Of a stretch of DNA of 64,000 nucleotides, positions 25,156 to 36,896 are shown piece after piece. Position 1 is the first letter of the stretch. Every line of letters begins with the position of its first letter. Position numbers and translations under genes: made by a program. Under the pieces are notes generated by a model. That model had not been told where the DNA came from. It did not search any database and saw only the letters and a program-made list of their open reading frames with translations. Source of the stretch: Ailurus styani (taxonomy: Eukaryota > Chordata > Mammalia > Carnivora > Ailuridae); the NCBI GenBank assembly GCA_002007465.1, contig LNAC01000339.1, forward strand, positions 1,713,276 through 1,777,275, in the 5' to 3' direction.

Positions 25156-25200
25156 AATAAAGTTGAATGTTCTGAAATGTTCCTGTCTTTTTTCCTGATG
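25156..25200 (+). terminator. Candidate polyadenylation site
   Basis: AATAAA at 25156-25161 is followed within about 20-40 bases by a T/GT-rich element (TGTTCCTGTCTTTTTT). A second AATAAA lies about 40 bases upstream. This is the arrangement of a mammalian cleavage and polyadenylation site. It is about 6 kb after the read-through stop codon and could end that isoform, but AATAAA is common in AT-rich DNA. Confidence 0.35.
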
Positions 25201-26503
25201 CCAACTCATGTCAGGAATATTTTTTTATAATTGTGTTAAACATTTTTCTGAAATCCTATTTGACACGCTTTGTCAAATAACAGCACAATGTAGTATGCAG
25301 CAGCGTTATGCTATCTCCATAATTATACCATTTTCTTTTACATTCCGTAGTTGTGTACAGTACAAATTATCACTGATTTGCTGTAGATCTGAGGTTCTCT
25401 TTCTCCATTTTCAACATGATATCTATTCATATTATAATCCCAGATTTTTTGTTATTAATACAAAAGCACATTTATAAACTATTCTCAATTTAGTTCATCC
25501 TCTCTTTTGTGGATTCTAGTATAATCTATAGGCAGCCAACCAAGGAATTGTCCTTGCTTGTAGTCAGACCCTTTGATAGATTTGTATCTGGGTATTGGTG
25601 TGAGCTGATTACTGTCAGAGACACACTTTGGGCTGCCCCAGTACCCTCTTTTATGTGCTCATTCAGGTCAATCTACCTCTTCCTTCTTTAGTGAAGGGAG
25701 ATGTTCTGTAGAATATAGGCTGCTAAGCCAAGCTCAACAAAAGTAGCACATCAGGCTTGCCCTTCTTCCTCCTAAGAAAAGTGTTTAGGGAGAGCTCTGA
25801 CCATGCCTTCTCCCCTGGGGCTCCAGGCTCCCAACCAGATTTTATGGTCTCTAGAGTCTTTGCTCTGTAGCATCAGACAAACATCATGATGATAACTTCT
25901 GGTAGACCACCACTATGTTGTTGAACCTACATAGCATAAGATGAGACACTGCCGTTTCAAGTCCTTGGAGGACATGGGCTCAGACATCCTTAGATATTCT
26001 TGGGGTGTTTTTGTTCTTACCCATACCAGTTTTGAGCGAATCCAGTTTGGAGGTTGGGTACTCAGAATCCAAGCCAGTCATCTAGGCTTGTTTTTTATTT
26101 CAACCTGTATTTGTTGTGCCTATGATGTGCCAAGCATTCTGGTAGGTGTTAAGACACAAAGATTTTTCTTTCTAGAAACTCAGCTGTCAATGATTGTATA
26201 ATCTGGTAGGGAATAGGAGATAATTTGATCAGAGCTGCTATTAGGGTAAACATATAGGGGAAGTGACGCTAAAACAGGAAATCGTTTCCTATAGAAGATG
26301 ACAGTTAACCTGAATTTTGGAGAAAGGAATGGGTGTTAGTTGGGAAGGGGAGGGTATTTTAGGATACTTTTTCACTTTACTGTCCCAAATTATCATTTCC
26401 AAGGCATTCAAGCTAACTAATTTCTAGTGGCCCCGTGAGAAGTATAGGTCTAAATAAACATATATCCATGACTTTTCAGAATAGGCCAAAGTGGTATGGC
26501 CTT

Positions 26504-26722
26504 GCAGCAGGATTTCTCCACCTCAGCCCCTTAGCATATTGGGTCAAATAATTCTTTGTTATGGAGGCTGTCCTGTGAATTGTAGGCTATTTAATAGTAT
26601 ATCCGGCCTCTTACCCACCAGATGAGAGAAATACTTTCCTAGCTGTGACAATCAGAAAAATGTCCCCAGCCATTGTCAAATATACTACGGGTTACCTAAC
26701 TGCTCCCAGGTGAGAACCCCTG
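26504..26722 (-). mobile_element. MER20 (hAT-Charlie) relic
   Basis: Antisense MER20: starts with GGATTTCTCCACCTCAG, then TTCTTTGTTATGGAGGCTGT, GTGACAATCAGAAAAATGTC and AGCCATTGTCAAAT, and ends GGTGAGAACCCCTG. Near full length (about 219 bases), about 7.4 kb downstream of PTGER3 exon 2. Some MER20 copies carry regulatory activity in uterine stromal cells; activity of this copy is unknown. Confidence 0.8.
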
Positions 26723-29025
26723 CCTTAGGGCAAGGGCCATGGCCATTGCGAGAGTGCTATGTGTCTAAGGGTTTGCAGGACAAGGCCATCTGTAGGATCT
26801 TGGGTCTGAAAGACACCATTCTGGCATTTCCTGAAGCGGCAGGCACTAGAATGCCAGTTTGTGTCTGACTGCACAAAAATGTGGCATTACCACTCCAACA
26901 ATGCCTGGATCATCACAGGCCCTGATCCACTTCCGTAATCACATAAACCTATTCACAAAAGAGGAGGTACAGTTTCTTAGAAAGTATCACCTTTCTATTG
27001 ATGTCTCCAATCCCTATTTTGTTCTTGATAAGAGGCTGTGGGGTTATATGTCTCTCAAAGGGATATCTAAAGGGAATGAGTCCATTTCTCCCAGGATGTT
27101 TAAAAATCTGTTATAATTCCTTTTAAGTTCACATTTCCAGACAGGGGCCTTAGGAGGAGAGAACTAATTTACCAAACTCTTGTCTTTTATGGGATTTTGG
27201 CCCATTTGGTCAGTGTCACAGAGCTACAGCAGATTTATTTAATCTAAAAGGTGATTTTTATCAAAAAGCAGCAGTCCAACTCTGGGCAAATGTCTCTTTA
27301 TTGGCCTATGTTTCTCTGAGCTCATGCCAGTGGTTCAGTACCTCAATTACAGAGCTATTACCACACATTTTGAAGCCAAAGTTCAACTCATGATCTCTGT
27401 AACTAACCCTTAAGACTCTGCTTTGTATGGAAGGGGAAGCCAAAAAATTAAACCCCAGATCTGACCTAAAAAGTTAGAAAAAGAATTCTCATTAATCTAC
27501 TATAAATTTCTCAGGCCAAGTAAGAAAGTTCTGTGGATAATCAGTGTTTATGCCTAACATTCTTAAGCAGTTATTAAAAGAAGACTTTGAATATAATATA
27601 CAGGGTTATTTGAATTTGACTTTGACAAGAACATAGGAAGAACATAATTCTGAAACAAGTGCCACCAATTGGGGTCTTTTCAAATTAGATTTACCTAAAA
27701 CATACCTGATAGAACACTGGCTTTTAATCACTTTGGGATCAAAGCCCCCTCTGGTAATCAGATGAAAGGTATGGATCCCCTCCTAACAAAAAGCATAGAC
27801 AATTTTTACACAGCGTCAGAGACTGTACAGTCCTCTGAATTCTGTCTGTGGATCCCTTGGAAATTTAGGGACACAGGTTAGGAATTCTCACTGTGAGAGA
27901 GTCTTTATGATTCAAGGAACCTCACAGCTTTCCATGTTTGGTTAGAAAGCTAAAATCTAAAAGTGGAGTTCAGTCAACATAATTATTTCCCTGTGAATGC
28001 CAAAATTCCCTGACACCTCATTATATGCCCACAATAGTAAAGCAACATAATCAGGGATAGAATTATTAAAAGAGGAGCCTCAATCATTTTTTAAAATTGC
28101 CATCATGTGGGGGAAAGAAAATAAGACAATCCCTACCAGAAGAGGGGCAGCATAGGCTACTCACCAAAACAGTCCAAAGTAAAAGTACTATTTTTTTTTA
28201 ATTACAAGTAGTTCAGTGATGCATTTGGCTTACAACAAAGATCTTGTTTCAGTTTTCCCATGGGCTGACCCAGCAAGAGAGATTTAAAAAGAAACTATTT
28301 AAAACTCAATAAAAAAAAATCACCCTGCCTGAAAAATGCAATGTCCTACACACAAAAAAACCTAAATGATTTTAATGTAACTTTCTGTTAAGTAACTTTG
28401 TTATATGTGTATATGGATACATACAAATTCACACTTTTGCATGTTCAATGTCTTTGCAATGCAATTTAGAAGGAAGGCAGCAAGGATGATTTTACTGATT
28501 AATCCTTTCAGTGAGAATGAAAGGCATACCCTTACAGATCTTCTTACAAATGTAAAATTAATGATGCTTTATGCTACCACTTAAAGCTATTAGTAAAATG
28601 CTGTATTGATGTTTATAGTTTGTGTTTCTCTACAGGGAAAAGTCTGGAGCAATTAATGACATTTATCTTTGCATTTTTCTAGCCTTATTGAGGAAAATGG
28701 AAATGAGATCTTAAAACACTGAAGTATTTGTCTGTTGGAAACAAGTCTTTGATACCAAACCATCCTACATTCTGGATGTGTGTACATGAATTGGACAGCT
28801 GTATGAGGTGTGCATAAAATTGCAAGTCACTTTTCATGAATCAGTGGTTTGGAATCTTCTCCCTTAGAAGATCCATGAAAAGCCATTTTTAGAGGAAAAG
28901 CTATTTGTATTTATTTTCAACATTCCTTGTTGATTTAAACACTATTTTTTGTTTCCCTAGTGTTTTCAAGAATTGTGGTAAAAATTGATTGTTAGTTCAA
29001 AACTTTTGGAGAAATGATATTGATT
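26723..29025. other. Intron with no recognised gene
   Basis: Unassigned AT-rich DNA. A segment near 27.72-27.89 kb (GGGATCAAAGCCCCCTCTGG ... 'CTGTGGATCCCTTGGAAATT') may be an old DNA-transposon relic. No exon-like frame is seen. Confidence 0.45.
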
Positions 29026-30785
29026 GTTTTTAATATGTTATGGTAGTCACCATACAGTACAACATTAGTTTTTGATGTAGTGTTCCATGATTCACTGTTT
29101 GCGTATAACACCCAGTGCTCCATGCATTCTGTGCCCTCCTTAATACCCATCACAGGGCTAACCCATCCCCCCACTCCCCTCACCTCTAAAACCCTTAGTT
29201 TGTTTCCCAGAGTCCATAGTCTTTCATGGTTCATCTCCCCCTCTGATTTTCCCCCCTTCATTTTTCCCTTCCTTCTCCTAATGTCCTCCCTGCTATTCCT
29301 TATGTTCCACAAATAAGTGAAACCATATGATAATTGACTTTCTCTGCTTGACTTATTTCACTCAGCATAATTTCCTCCAGTCCCACCCATGCTGATGCAA
29401 AAGTTGGGTATTCATCCTTTCTGAGGGCTAAGTAATGTTCCTTTGTGTATATGGACCACATCATCTTTATCTATTTGTCTATTAAAGGGCATCTCTCCTC
29501 CTTCCATAGTTTGGCAATTGTGGACATTGCTGCTATGAACATTGGGGTACATATGGCCCTTCTTTTCACTACATCTGTAACTTTGTGGTAAATACCCAGT
29601 AGTGCAATTGCTGGGTCATAGGTAACTCTATTTTTTAATTTTTTGAGGAAACTCCACACTCTTTTCAAAGTGGCTGCACCAACTTGCATTCCCACCAACA
29701 GTGTAAGAGGGTTCCCCTTTCTCCACAACATCTCCAACATTTGTATTTCCTGCCTTGTTAATTTTTGCCATTCTAACTGGTGTAAGGTGGGATCTCAGTG
29801 TGGTTTTGATTTGAATTTCCCCAATGGCTAATGATGCTGAACATCTATCCCTACACTCTGAAGAGTTTTAATCAGGAAAGGGTGCTATATATTGTCAAAT
29901 GCTCTTTTGCATCAATTGAGAGGACCCTATGGTTCTTCTCCCTCCTCTTATTAATGTGTTCTATCACACTGATTGATTTGTGAATGTTGAACCATCCTTG
30001 CATCCCACCTGTTCGTGGTAGATAATCCTTTTAATGTACTGTTGGATCCTATTAGCTAGGATCTCGTTGAGAATTTTGGCATCCGTATTCATCAGGGATA
30101 TTGGTCTGAAATTCTCCTTTTTGATGGGGTTTTGCCTGGTTTTGGGATTAAGGTAATGCTGGCCTCATAGAATGAGTCTGGAAGTTTTCCTTCTGTTTTT
30201 ATTTTTTGAAACAACTTCAGGAGAATAGGTATTATTTCTTCTTTGAATGTTTGCTAGAATTCCCCAGGGGATTCTTGTTTTTTGGGAGCTTTTTGATCAC
30301 TGCTTCAATTTCGTTACTGGTTATTGGTCTATTCAGGTTGTCAGTTTCTTCCTGTTTCAGTCTTGGTGGTTTATACGTTTCCAGGAAGGCATCCATTTCT
30401 TCAAGGTTGCTTAATTTATTGGCATATAGTTGTTGATAATAGTTTCTGATAATTGTTTCTATTTCCTTGGTGTTAGTTGTGATCTCCCCCCTTTCATTCA
30501 TAATTTTACTAATTTAGGCCCTTTCTCTTCTCTTTTGGATAAGTCTGGCCTGTGGTTTATTGATCTTATTAATTCTTTCAAAGAACCAGCTTCTAGTTTC
30601 ATTGATCTGTTCTACTGTATTTCTGGTTTCTAGCTCATTGATCTCTGCTCTAATCTTAATTATTTCTCTTCTTATGCATGGCTTAGGCATCATTTGTTGT
30701 TTTTTCTCTGGTTGTTTAAGGTGTAAAGTTAGTTGGTGAATTCAGGATTTCTCTATTTTTTTGAGTGAGGCTGATAGTGATTTAT
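29026..30785 (-). mobile_element. L1 remnant with internal deletion
   Basis: From 29026 the sequence is an antisense carnivore L1 3' UTR. It is followed by the ORF2 C-terminus (29471-29740 encodes AIALLGIYHKVTD and AICTPMFIAAMSTIAKLW). At about 29860 it jumps to the reverse-transcriptase region, and 30232-30501 encodes [20 protein letters not shown]. Several hundred codons between these blocks are missing, and stops and frameshifts break the rest. The 5' part of L1 is absent. Confidence 0.88.
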
Positions 30786-31029
30786 TACCAAGCTCTGACG
30801 AGGAACCACTTCCTTGAATGTTGTGTAGCCCCAATTAGATATTCATGGCCCTTAGCCTTATCCCAGATTTTCTCCTTACTGTGACAATTTTGAATATTCC
30901 TGTTACTATCCCTTCAGCATAATTTTCATTGAAAGCTTAAATAATTAATTTGTTAATTTGATTAATTAATATTGACCACTACTAAGATATTATTTGTTTA
31001 ATTTAGAATATTTCTCTCTCTATTATCTT

Positions 31030-31135
31030 AAAATGTCTATAATGCCCCAAGCAATCTATACTTTCAATGCCGTCTCGATCAAAATTACACCGGCATTTTT
31101 CAAAGTGCTGGAACAAACAATCCTAAAATTTGTAA
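31030..31135 (+). mobile_element. L1 ORF2 fragment, opposite orientation
   Basis: About 100 bases (CCCCAAGCAATCTATACTTT ... CAAAGTGCTGGAACAAACAA) match the post-RT part of L1 ORF2 on the + strand. It lies 250 bases past a minus-strand L1 that lacks this same region. Confidence 0.7.
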
Positions 31136-32129
31136 CTTAGAATATTTTAAAGTATTTATTAAATGAAATGATTTCATTAAAATGCTCTATAAAAGGTTTT
31201 GGGTCATAATGAAAAAGAAACATTTCCAACATTGGGAAAAGAGTCAGAACACTTAGGTCGAATTATCTGATTTGCTATTCACTGGTTATTTGTCCTTGAC
31301 AATTCAGTAAACCACACAGTAAACCAATAGTTTTCTCATCAGCACAAAATTATTAGGATTAAATAAGACAATGAAGATAAGGACACTTTTGAAAGCACTA
31401 TTCAAGTAGTTGATGGTTAATTTATTTTATTATGTTCACTTTATTGATGGAACAACATTACAAATTAATTATAATAGTCTCATCTGAAGCAACTATCACA
31501 CAGTCTTGCTAATTTAGTATTGGGCATTCAGCAGAACACCAAGTGATAGTAGAAGACTGGTTCTGGTCCCACATACAGTGTGTGTGTTTGGGAAAGATAT
31601 GTAGCTTCTTTTAAATTTAGTTGCCTCATCTATACGATCAGGGTTGGTCTATCTGTGTGGTATGTTCTAACTGGAAAACGTGATTCTCCTGTCTCTCTGG
31701 AATGTCATGCAGCTAATCTTGTCGACTAAACACTGACAAGTTTTTTTCTTTTGAATCTTGAAAAACACCTCGTGGGAAGCCTCTAGGAGACATAGCTAGC
31801 AAAGCCCACAAATTGTTTCTGTTCCTTTTTTCTCCAAAAAAATTTTTAAGGTTCCTGCTTTCCCTCTCCTTTGAGATTATTCTCTTTTCTCAACCAAATC
31901 GCCAGTTCCTTGAATACAGAGGCCATGTCTTCTTGTTAAGGTTTTTTGCCTGCTTTCCCTTTGCTCCTCATCCAAACTACTAAATCCTAGTTCTTGTTGT
32001 TAGGTGATGGGTCTTAGTTACTTCTTTATTTTTGGTTCAGTAAATATCACAAAGATCTGGTTGTATAGATTTTCATACACTTGGGTTTATCAGTGTGTGT
32101 ATGTGATGTCCATTATATCTCAAATGTGT

Positions 32130-33190
32130 ATTCTTTTTTTAAAAAAATTTTATTAAGGTTTTAATTTTAATTCCACTGTAGTTAACATACAGTGTTAGTT
32201 TCTGGTGTACAATATAGTGATTCAACACTTCTACACAGTACTCAGTGCTCATTGTAAGTATACTCTTTAATTCCCATCACTTCTTTCACCCATCCCCCCC
32301 ACAACCTCCCCTCTGATAACCATCAGTTTGTTCTCTATAGTTAAGAGTCTGTTTCTTGATTTGTCTCTCTTTTTTTCCTTTGGTTTTGTTTTCATTTGTT
32401 TTCTTTCCACATATGGCATTTGTTTTTCTCTGATTTATTGCTTGGCATTATACTCTCTAGCTCTATCCATATTGTTGCAAATGGCAAGATTTCATTCTTT
32501 TTTATAGCTGAGTAATATCCCAGTGTATATCTAGACTATATCTTCTTTATCCATTCCTCTGTCGATGGATACTTGGGCTGCTTCCATAATTAGGCTACTG
32601 TAAGTAATGTTGCAATAAACATAGCAGAGCATATATCCTCCTGAATTCCTGTTTTGTATTCTTTGGGTAAATACCTAGCAGTGGAATTACTGGATCATAT
32701 GGTAATTCTATTTTATTTTTTGAGGAACATCCATACTGTTTTCCACGGTGACAGCACCAGTTTGGATTCCCACCAATGGTACACGAGGGTTCTTTTTTTT
32801 TTTTTTTTTTTTTTTNAATACCTAGCAGTGGAATTACTGGATCATATGGTAATTCTATTTTATTTTTTGAGGAACATCCATACTGTTTTCCACGGTGACA
32901 GCACCAGTTTGGATTCCCACCAATGGTACACGAGGGTTCTTTTTTTTTTTTTTTTTGCCATATCCTCCCCAAACACTTGTTTCTTATGTTGATTTTAGCC
33001 ATTCTGACAGGAGTGAAGTGGTATCTCATTGTAGTTTTGATTTGCCTTTCTCTGATGATGAGTGACATTGAGCATACTTTCACATGTCTGTTGCCCATCT
33101 GTAGGTCTTCTTTGAAGAAATGTCTGTTCATGTCTTCTGTCCATTTTCTCAACTGGATTATTTGGTTTTTGGGTGTTGAAATCTGTGTTT
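32130..33190 (-). mobile_element. L1 3' remnant (ORF2 C-terminus and 3' UTR), with duplicated assembly segment
   Basis: Antisense L1: 3' UTR (CATACAGTGTTAGTTTCTGG ...), then ORF2 C-terminal coding sequence ([21 protein letters not shown]-type residues). The apparent long minus-strand frame at 32595-33221 spans the N at 32816 and reads the same L1 segment twice, so it is not a gene. Confidence 0.92.
32670..32956. repeat. Duplicated L1 segment flanking a single-N gap (likely assembly artefact)
   Basis: 32670-32815 and 32817-32956 are near-identical copies of an antisense L1 ORF2 segment. Each ends in a T run (23 and 17 T), and a single N at 32816 separates them. The T run is the likely cause of the unresolved contig overlap. 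Confidence 0.9.
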
Positions 33191-33939
33191 CTTTTCTTAA
33201 ATACATTTTATTTTTAATCACAATATTATGTGCATCCCTTTAAAAGGTCAGATAGTGTAAAAAGGCTCTGTTCTCAGTCTAGCCCTACCCCCAGCACTTT
33301 GCTTTACAGAAGTCACTTTCAGCTTCTTTTTCAACATTTCTTCTAGCATATATGACCATATTTCTAAATAATGCACTTGTGTTGCTATCTCTCGCTTCAT
33401 CAACTCCAGACATTGTACGTTGATTTATTTTGCTAGGTTTAGCTCTCTCCCACCCATTTTCCCAGTATAGTCATAACACAATGTTTATTAAATCAATAAT
33501 CAACGTTTGCATTTTTCTGACAATGCAGATAACCCTCACTGCTGAATAATAGTACTATGATCACATTTCCTTTCTGGGACACATTTTTCTTTTTTCTAGA
33601 GTTAAGAACTTATCGAGTTAAACTTGCTTATTTTGCTTTCTTTGTGCCAAAACCTAAACCTTAAAGTTTTCCAAGTGACCAAGCCTATCTGACCATCTTT
33701 ACCCCCTGTGGAATCCTGGGTTTCTTGCCATTGACCCTTTTGCCTCTTTTTTTATTCGACACCATGTTTTCTAGATCCTGTGTCTGGAATTGTTTCTTGA
33801 ATTATTCACTCAATATGAACACACCTGCTTTAAATGGGCTTCTTAATAAAAAAGAAAAGGAATCAAACTCCTAGAAAAGGAAAGAAAATAGTTTTAAGTA
33901 AACACAAACACTAATAATGGGGATAATAACAATAGTGGT

Positions 33940-34130
33940 AAAGATCATTTTATGAGCAACTATACTTTACATTGTCATCAAATTCTCATGCTAATACCAC
34001 AAGGCAAGTGTTACTATCACCACTCTCCAGATGGAAATGCTGGGGCTCAGGGAGGATAAATCACTCCACCAAGTCCACCGAGCTAGTGAGAAGTGAAGCT
34101 GGGGTTCTTACCTGCTTTCAGATAAGAATA
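33940..34130 (-). repeat. MIR
   Basis: ATACCACAAGGCAAGTGTTA, CAGATGGAAATGCTGGGGCT and AGCTAGTGAGAAGTGAAGCT follow the antisense MIR order. Confidence 0.7.
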
Positions 34131-35773
34131 TATTTGGCCTGTGATCCTTGAGCAAAGAATTACTACTGTGATTATTTTCTGAAGCTTCAAGTTTATCTTT
34201 GAGGGTTCCACGAAAGCCCCATGAAAAAAAGGTTTTGACTATCATGATGCCTGGGCATTTTCAAATAGCCACAGACAATCTTGGGCAGCAGTGGGAAAAC
34301 AGCTTTTCCAACAGTACTGCTTAGAGTCTGCTAACAAGATTCTTAGCAAAAATCTGAACGTCCGTATGCCCAACCTGGCCATGTGCATAATCCTGCAAAC
34401 ATTCTGACCTTTCCTTATTTCTGGAGATGGAATTGCTTCTGCAGTGGAGGGAGTATCAGCTTCCTGGCAGCAGATGGTTGCACAGAAAGGCTGCCTTTCC
34501 ACTTCCGTCCAGGCCTGTGGGTTTTGCGGGATGCGAGTTTATCACAATTTAGGTTACTAAGTATACATCTCTTTCAACCCCTTTGTCTTTTGTTTCTTTT
34601 TTGCTGTGGTTTTCCTTCCAAACTACCTCTCCTGCTTCTAAGGTAACTCAGGAGCAGCCTTATTAAAAAGCTGAAAAGCAGTAAGTACTTTTGCTTTCTA
34701 ATTAGGGGGGCCACCTGAGAGAATATGTACATTTCAAGATGGAAGAGAGGGAGAACAGGCCTTTATCAGGAGTAAAACCATCCTGTTTATCATCTCACCT
34801 GCTTAATTTTGAGGTTTGTTCAAACTTCTTCCTGCAAAATATACTGCAGTTTCAGAGTGGAGAATATTTTCTTTAAGAAAGAGAAAAACTGCCCCCTGTT
34901 TTTGAGTCTTTCTTCCCCTGTTGCTAGCAGGCAAAATCTATTTGGTATATCTGACATTTTATTCATTCACCAAAATTCTCTTCAGCTAGCTGCTCTGATT
35001 TCCACAGAACTGGTCAGACTGATTAGAAAGTGTATAGAATATTTTGCTCAAGGGAATAAAATCACGTCATCTCCAAAACTTGAATTTTGTTAACAGGAAA
35101 TGGATTCAAGTGGCAACCCACCAATAGTTGTGTAACTTGAAAAATCAATATATCTTGGAGTTTATCTTTGGTCTAATTTCGCATCTTGTCTCTACTATTG
35201 CAACATAATTATAGTAGTTAACAATTTTCAGCCATCTCAGGGGTCAATTAACATTTATTCAGAATGGGCTCAACCCAGTTACTTGTAAATCTTTACTTAA
35301 TTTGTTTTTTTTTTTACTAATTGGTGGTTAATCAAACCAAATCAAATGAATCAATGCTTAGGGCAAATGTTTGAAGGGTAAATTCCCATTTGTCTGCTGT
35401 CTTCTATGTAATTTTCATAAGAAATGGAGCCTGGAGGTTTTCATATGGTTTGTTATTAATAATATAATTTTAAAAATACTGTAGTAATTTATGGACCTCA
35501 TTTTATGACAGTAAGTTTTAATATGAGAATACATTTAGAAAAAAAATAAAATAACAATGAATGATTACACACATTACTTGAAGTTCCTTAAAGGGGAAGG
35601 CCATTCTCCATTTCTTTGGATGAAGAATGATCCTCTCAAACTTAGGGGATCTTTCTCAATTGCCCAAGATAACCATTTGGAAGGGAGAGAAGGATTTTCT
35701 TAGAGAAAAGCAAGAAACAACTAAGATGTCAGCTAAATAGGTAGGATCTTCTTTCAAAAGATGAATATCCTAT

Positions 35774-35994
35774 GGGGCGCCTGGGTGCCTCCGTGGGTTA
35801 CATGTTCAACTCTTGGTTCTGGCTCAGGTCATGGTCTTATGAGTCATGAGATTGAGCCTGGCATCTGGCTTCATGCTTAGCAGGGAGTCTGCTTAAAGAT
35901 TCTTTCCCTCTGCCCTTCCCACCACTTGCACATAAAGAAATAAATTCTCTCTCTAAATAAAGAAGTAAGTAAATAAATAAATCTTAAAAAAAAA
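35774..35994 (+). mobile_element. CAN-SINE, older
   Basis: Sense copy starting GGGGCGCCTGGGTGCC, with a diverged body ('CAACTCTTGGTTCTGGCTCAG') and an AAATAAATAAATCTT plus A tail. Target-site duplications are not clear. Confidence 0.9.
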
Positions 35995-36044
35995 GAAGTA
36001 TTGTGGTCAGATTACCAGTTAAATGTATGAAAGTATATGTTTTG

Positions 36045-36243
36045 GGTATGCCTGGTGGCTCAATCATTTAAGAATCTGCTTTCTGCTCAAGTCAGGATCC
36101 CAGCATCATGGGATCGAGTCCTGCATGGGGATACTTCCCCAGTGGGAAGCCTGCTTCTCCCCCCTGCCGGCCAGTCCCCTTCTTGTGCTCTCTCTCTGAC
36201 AAATAAATAAACAAAATCTTTGAGGAAAAGAAAAAGAAAGAAA
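36045..36243 (+). mobile_element. CAN-SINE, older
   Basis: Diverged sense copy with GCCTGGTGGCTCAATCATTT head and a GAAA-rich tail. A 16-bp duplication with one mismatch lies at 36029-36044 and 36244-36259. It lies about 50 bases after the previous SINE. Confidence 0.9.
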
Positions 36244-36249
36244 GAAAGT

Positions 36250-36440
36250 ATGTGTTTTGGAGTCAGACCTGAGATCAAACTTTGGTTTAATACCTGTGGA
36301 ACCTGAAAGTAATTCCTTAAACTCTATGATTTTTGTGTATGAAGAATTGGGATTTTTGCACTTACTTTATAGAGTAGCTAGGAAGATTAAATATGTAAAT
36401 ATTCCCGAAAGTATGGATACAATAAATATGCAGGGGGTAT
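36250..36440 (+). repeat. MIR
   Basis: TTTGGAGTCAGACCTGAGAT ... AATTCCTTAAACTCTATGAT ... 'GCTAGGAAGATTAAATATG' follows sense MIR order, directly after a SINE. Confidence 0.65.
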
Positions 36441-36696
36441 TGTTATTGGTGTTAGTAGTGATAATAGTAGCCACAGTAGAAATATCAGTTGCTTAAGGAA
36501 TCCATAAACCATATTGGTAAAGTGGCAAAAACACATCTTGTTCTCTGCACTCTTTCCTTAATATTATTTTGAGAGATCTAAGCATATAGCTTGTATTATG
36601 TTTGAGAGGATAAAAAAAAAGACTGCGTTTGGTGGCACAGCTTCATTCTGTTAATTTATTAGTAGACTTACCTTAATCAAATTAACTTAACCTTTT

Positions 36697-36896
36697 GAGG
36701 TGCCCGCATGATTCTCTCGGTTAAGCATCTGACTCTTGATTTTGGCTCAGGTCATGATCTCAGGGTCCTGGGATAGAGCCCTGAGTTGGGTTCTGAACTT
36801 GGTGGGGAGTCTGCTTGAGGTTTCTGTCTCCCTCTTCCTCTGCTCCTCCCTTTGCTTTCTCTCTCTCTCTCAAATAAATAAATACATCTAAAAAAA
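36697..36896 (+). mobile_element. CAN-SINE, older
   Basis: Sense copy with the box 'GGCTCAGGTCATGATCTCAG' and a CAAATAAATAAATA tail. A short duplication, TTAACCTTT, lies at 36687-36695 and 36897-36905. It is the third SINE in a 1.1-kb cluster. Confidence 0.9.

Larger units (their letters stand above)
19154..25180 (+). other. PTGER3: PTGER3 intron 2 / possible 3' UTR of the read-through isoform
   Basis: The read-through isoform stops at 19153, so at least part of this AT-rich stretch must be its 3' UTR, while for other isoforms it is intron. I see no young SINE or L1 in it. Several AATAAA hexamers occur on the + strand, for example at 20044, 20925, 21404 and 22910, and a pair at about 25115 and 25156. 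Which one ends the transcript cannot be decided from sequence alone. The region also contains a GAT microsatellite and an assembly gap near 20.7 kb. Confidence 0.4.
19154..26503. other. Stretch lacking young SINE/L1 insertions
   Basis: Apart from short AT-rich simple sequence, an L2-like piece near 26.1 kb and the GAT microsatellite with its gap artefact, no interspersed repeat is recognised in 7.3 kb. Density elsewhere is about one SINE per 3-4 kb. Confidence 0.6.

Noticed and set aside
28992..29312. 106-codon minus-strand frame and the overlapping + strand frame
   Set aside because: Both translate the L1 3' UTR.
32595..33221. 208-codon minus-strand frame
   Set aside because: It is antisense-located L1 ORF2 read twice across the N at 32816; the repeat in the protein is the assembly duplication.
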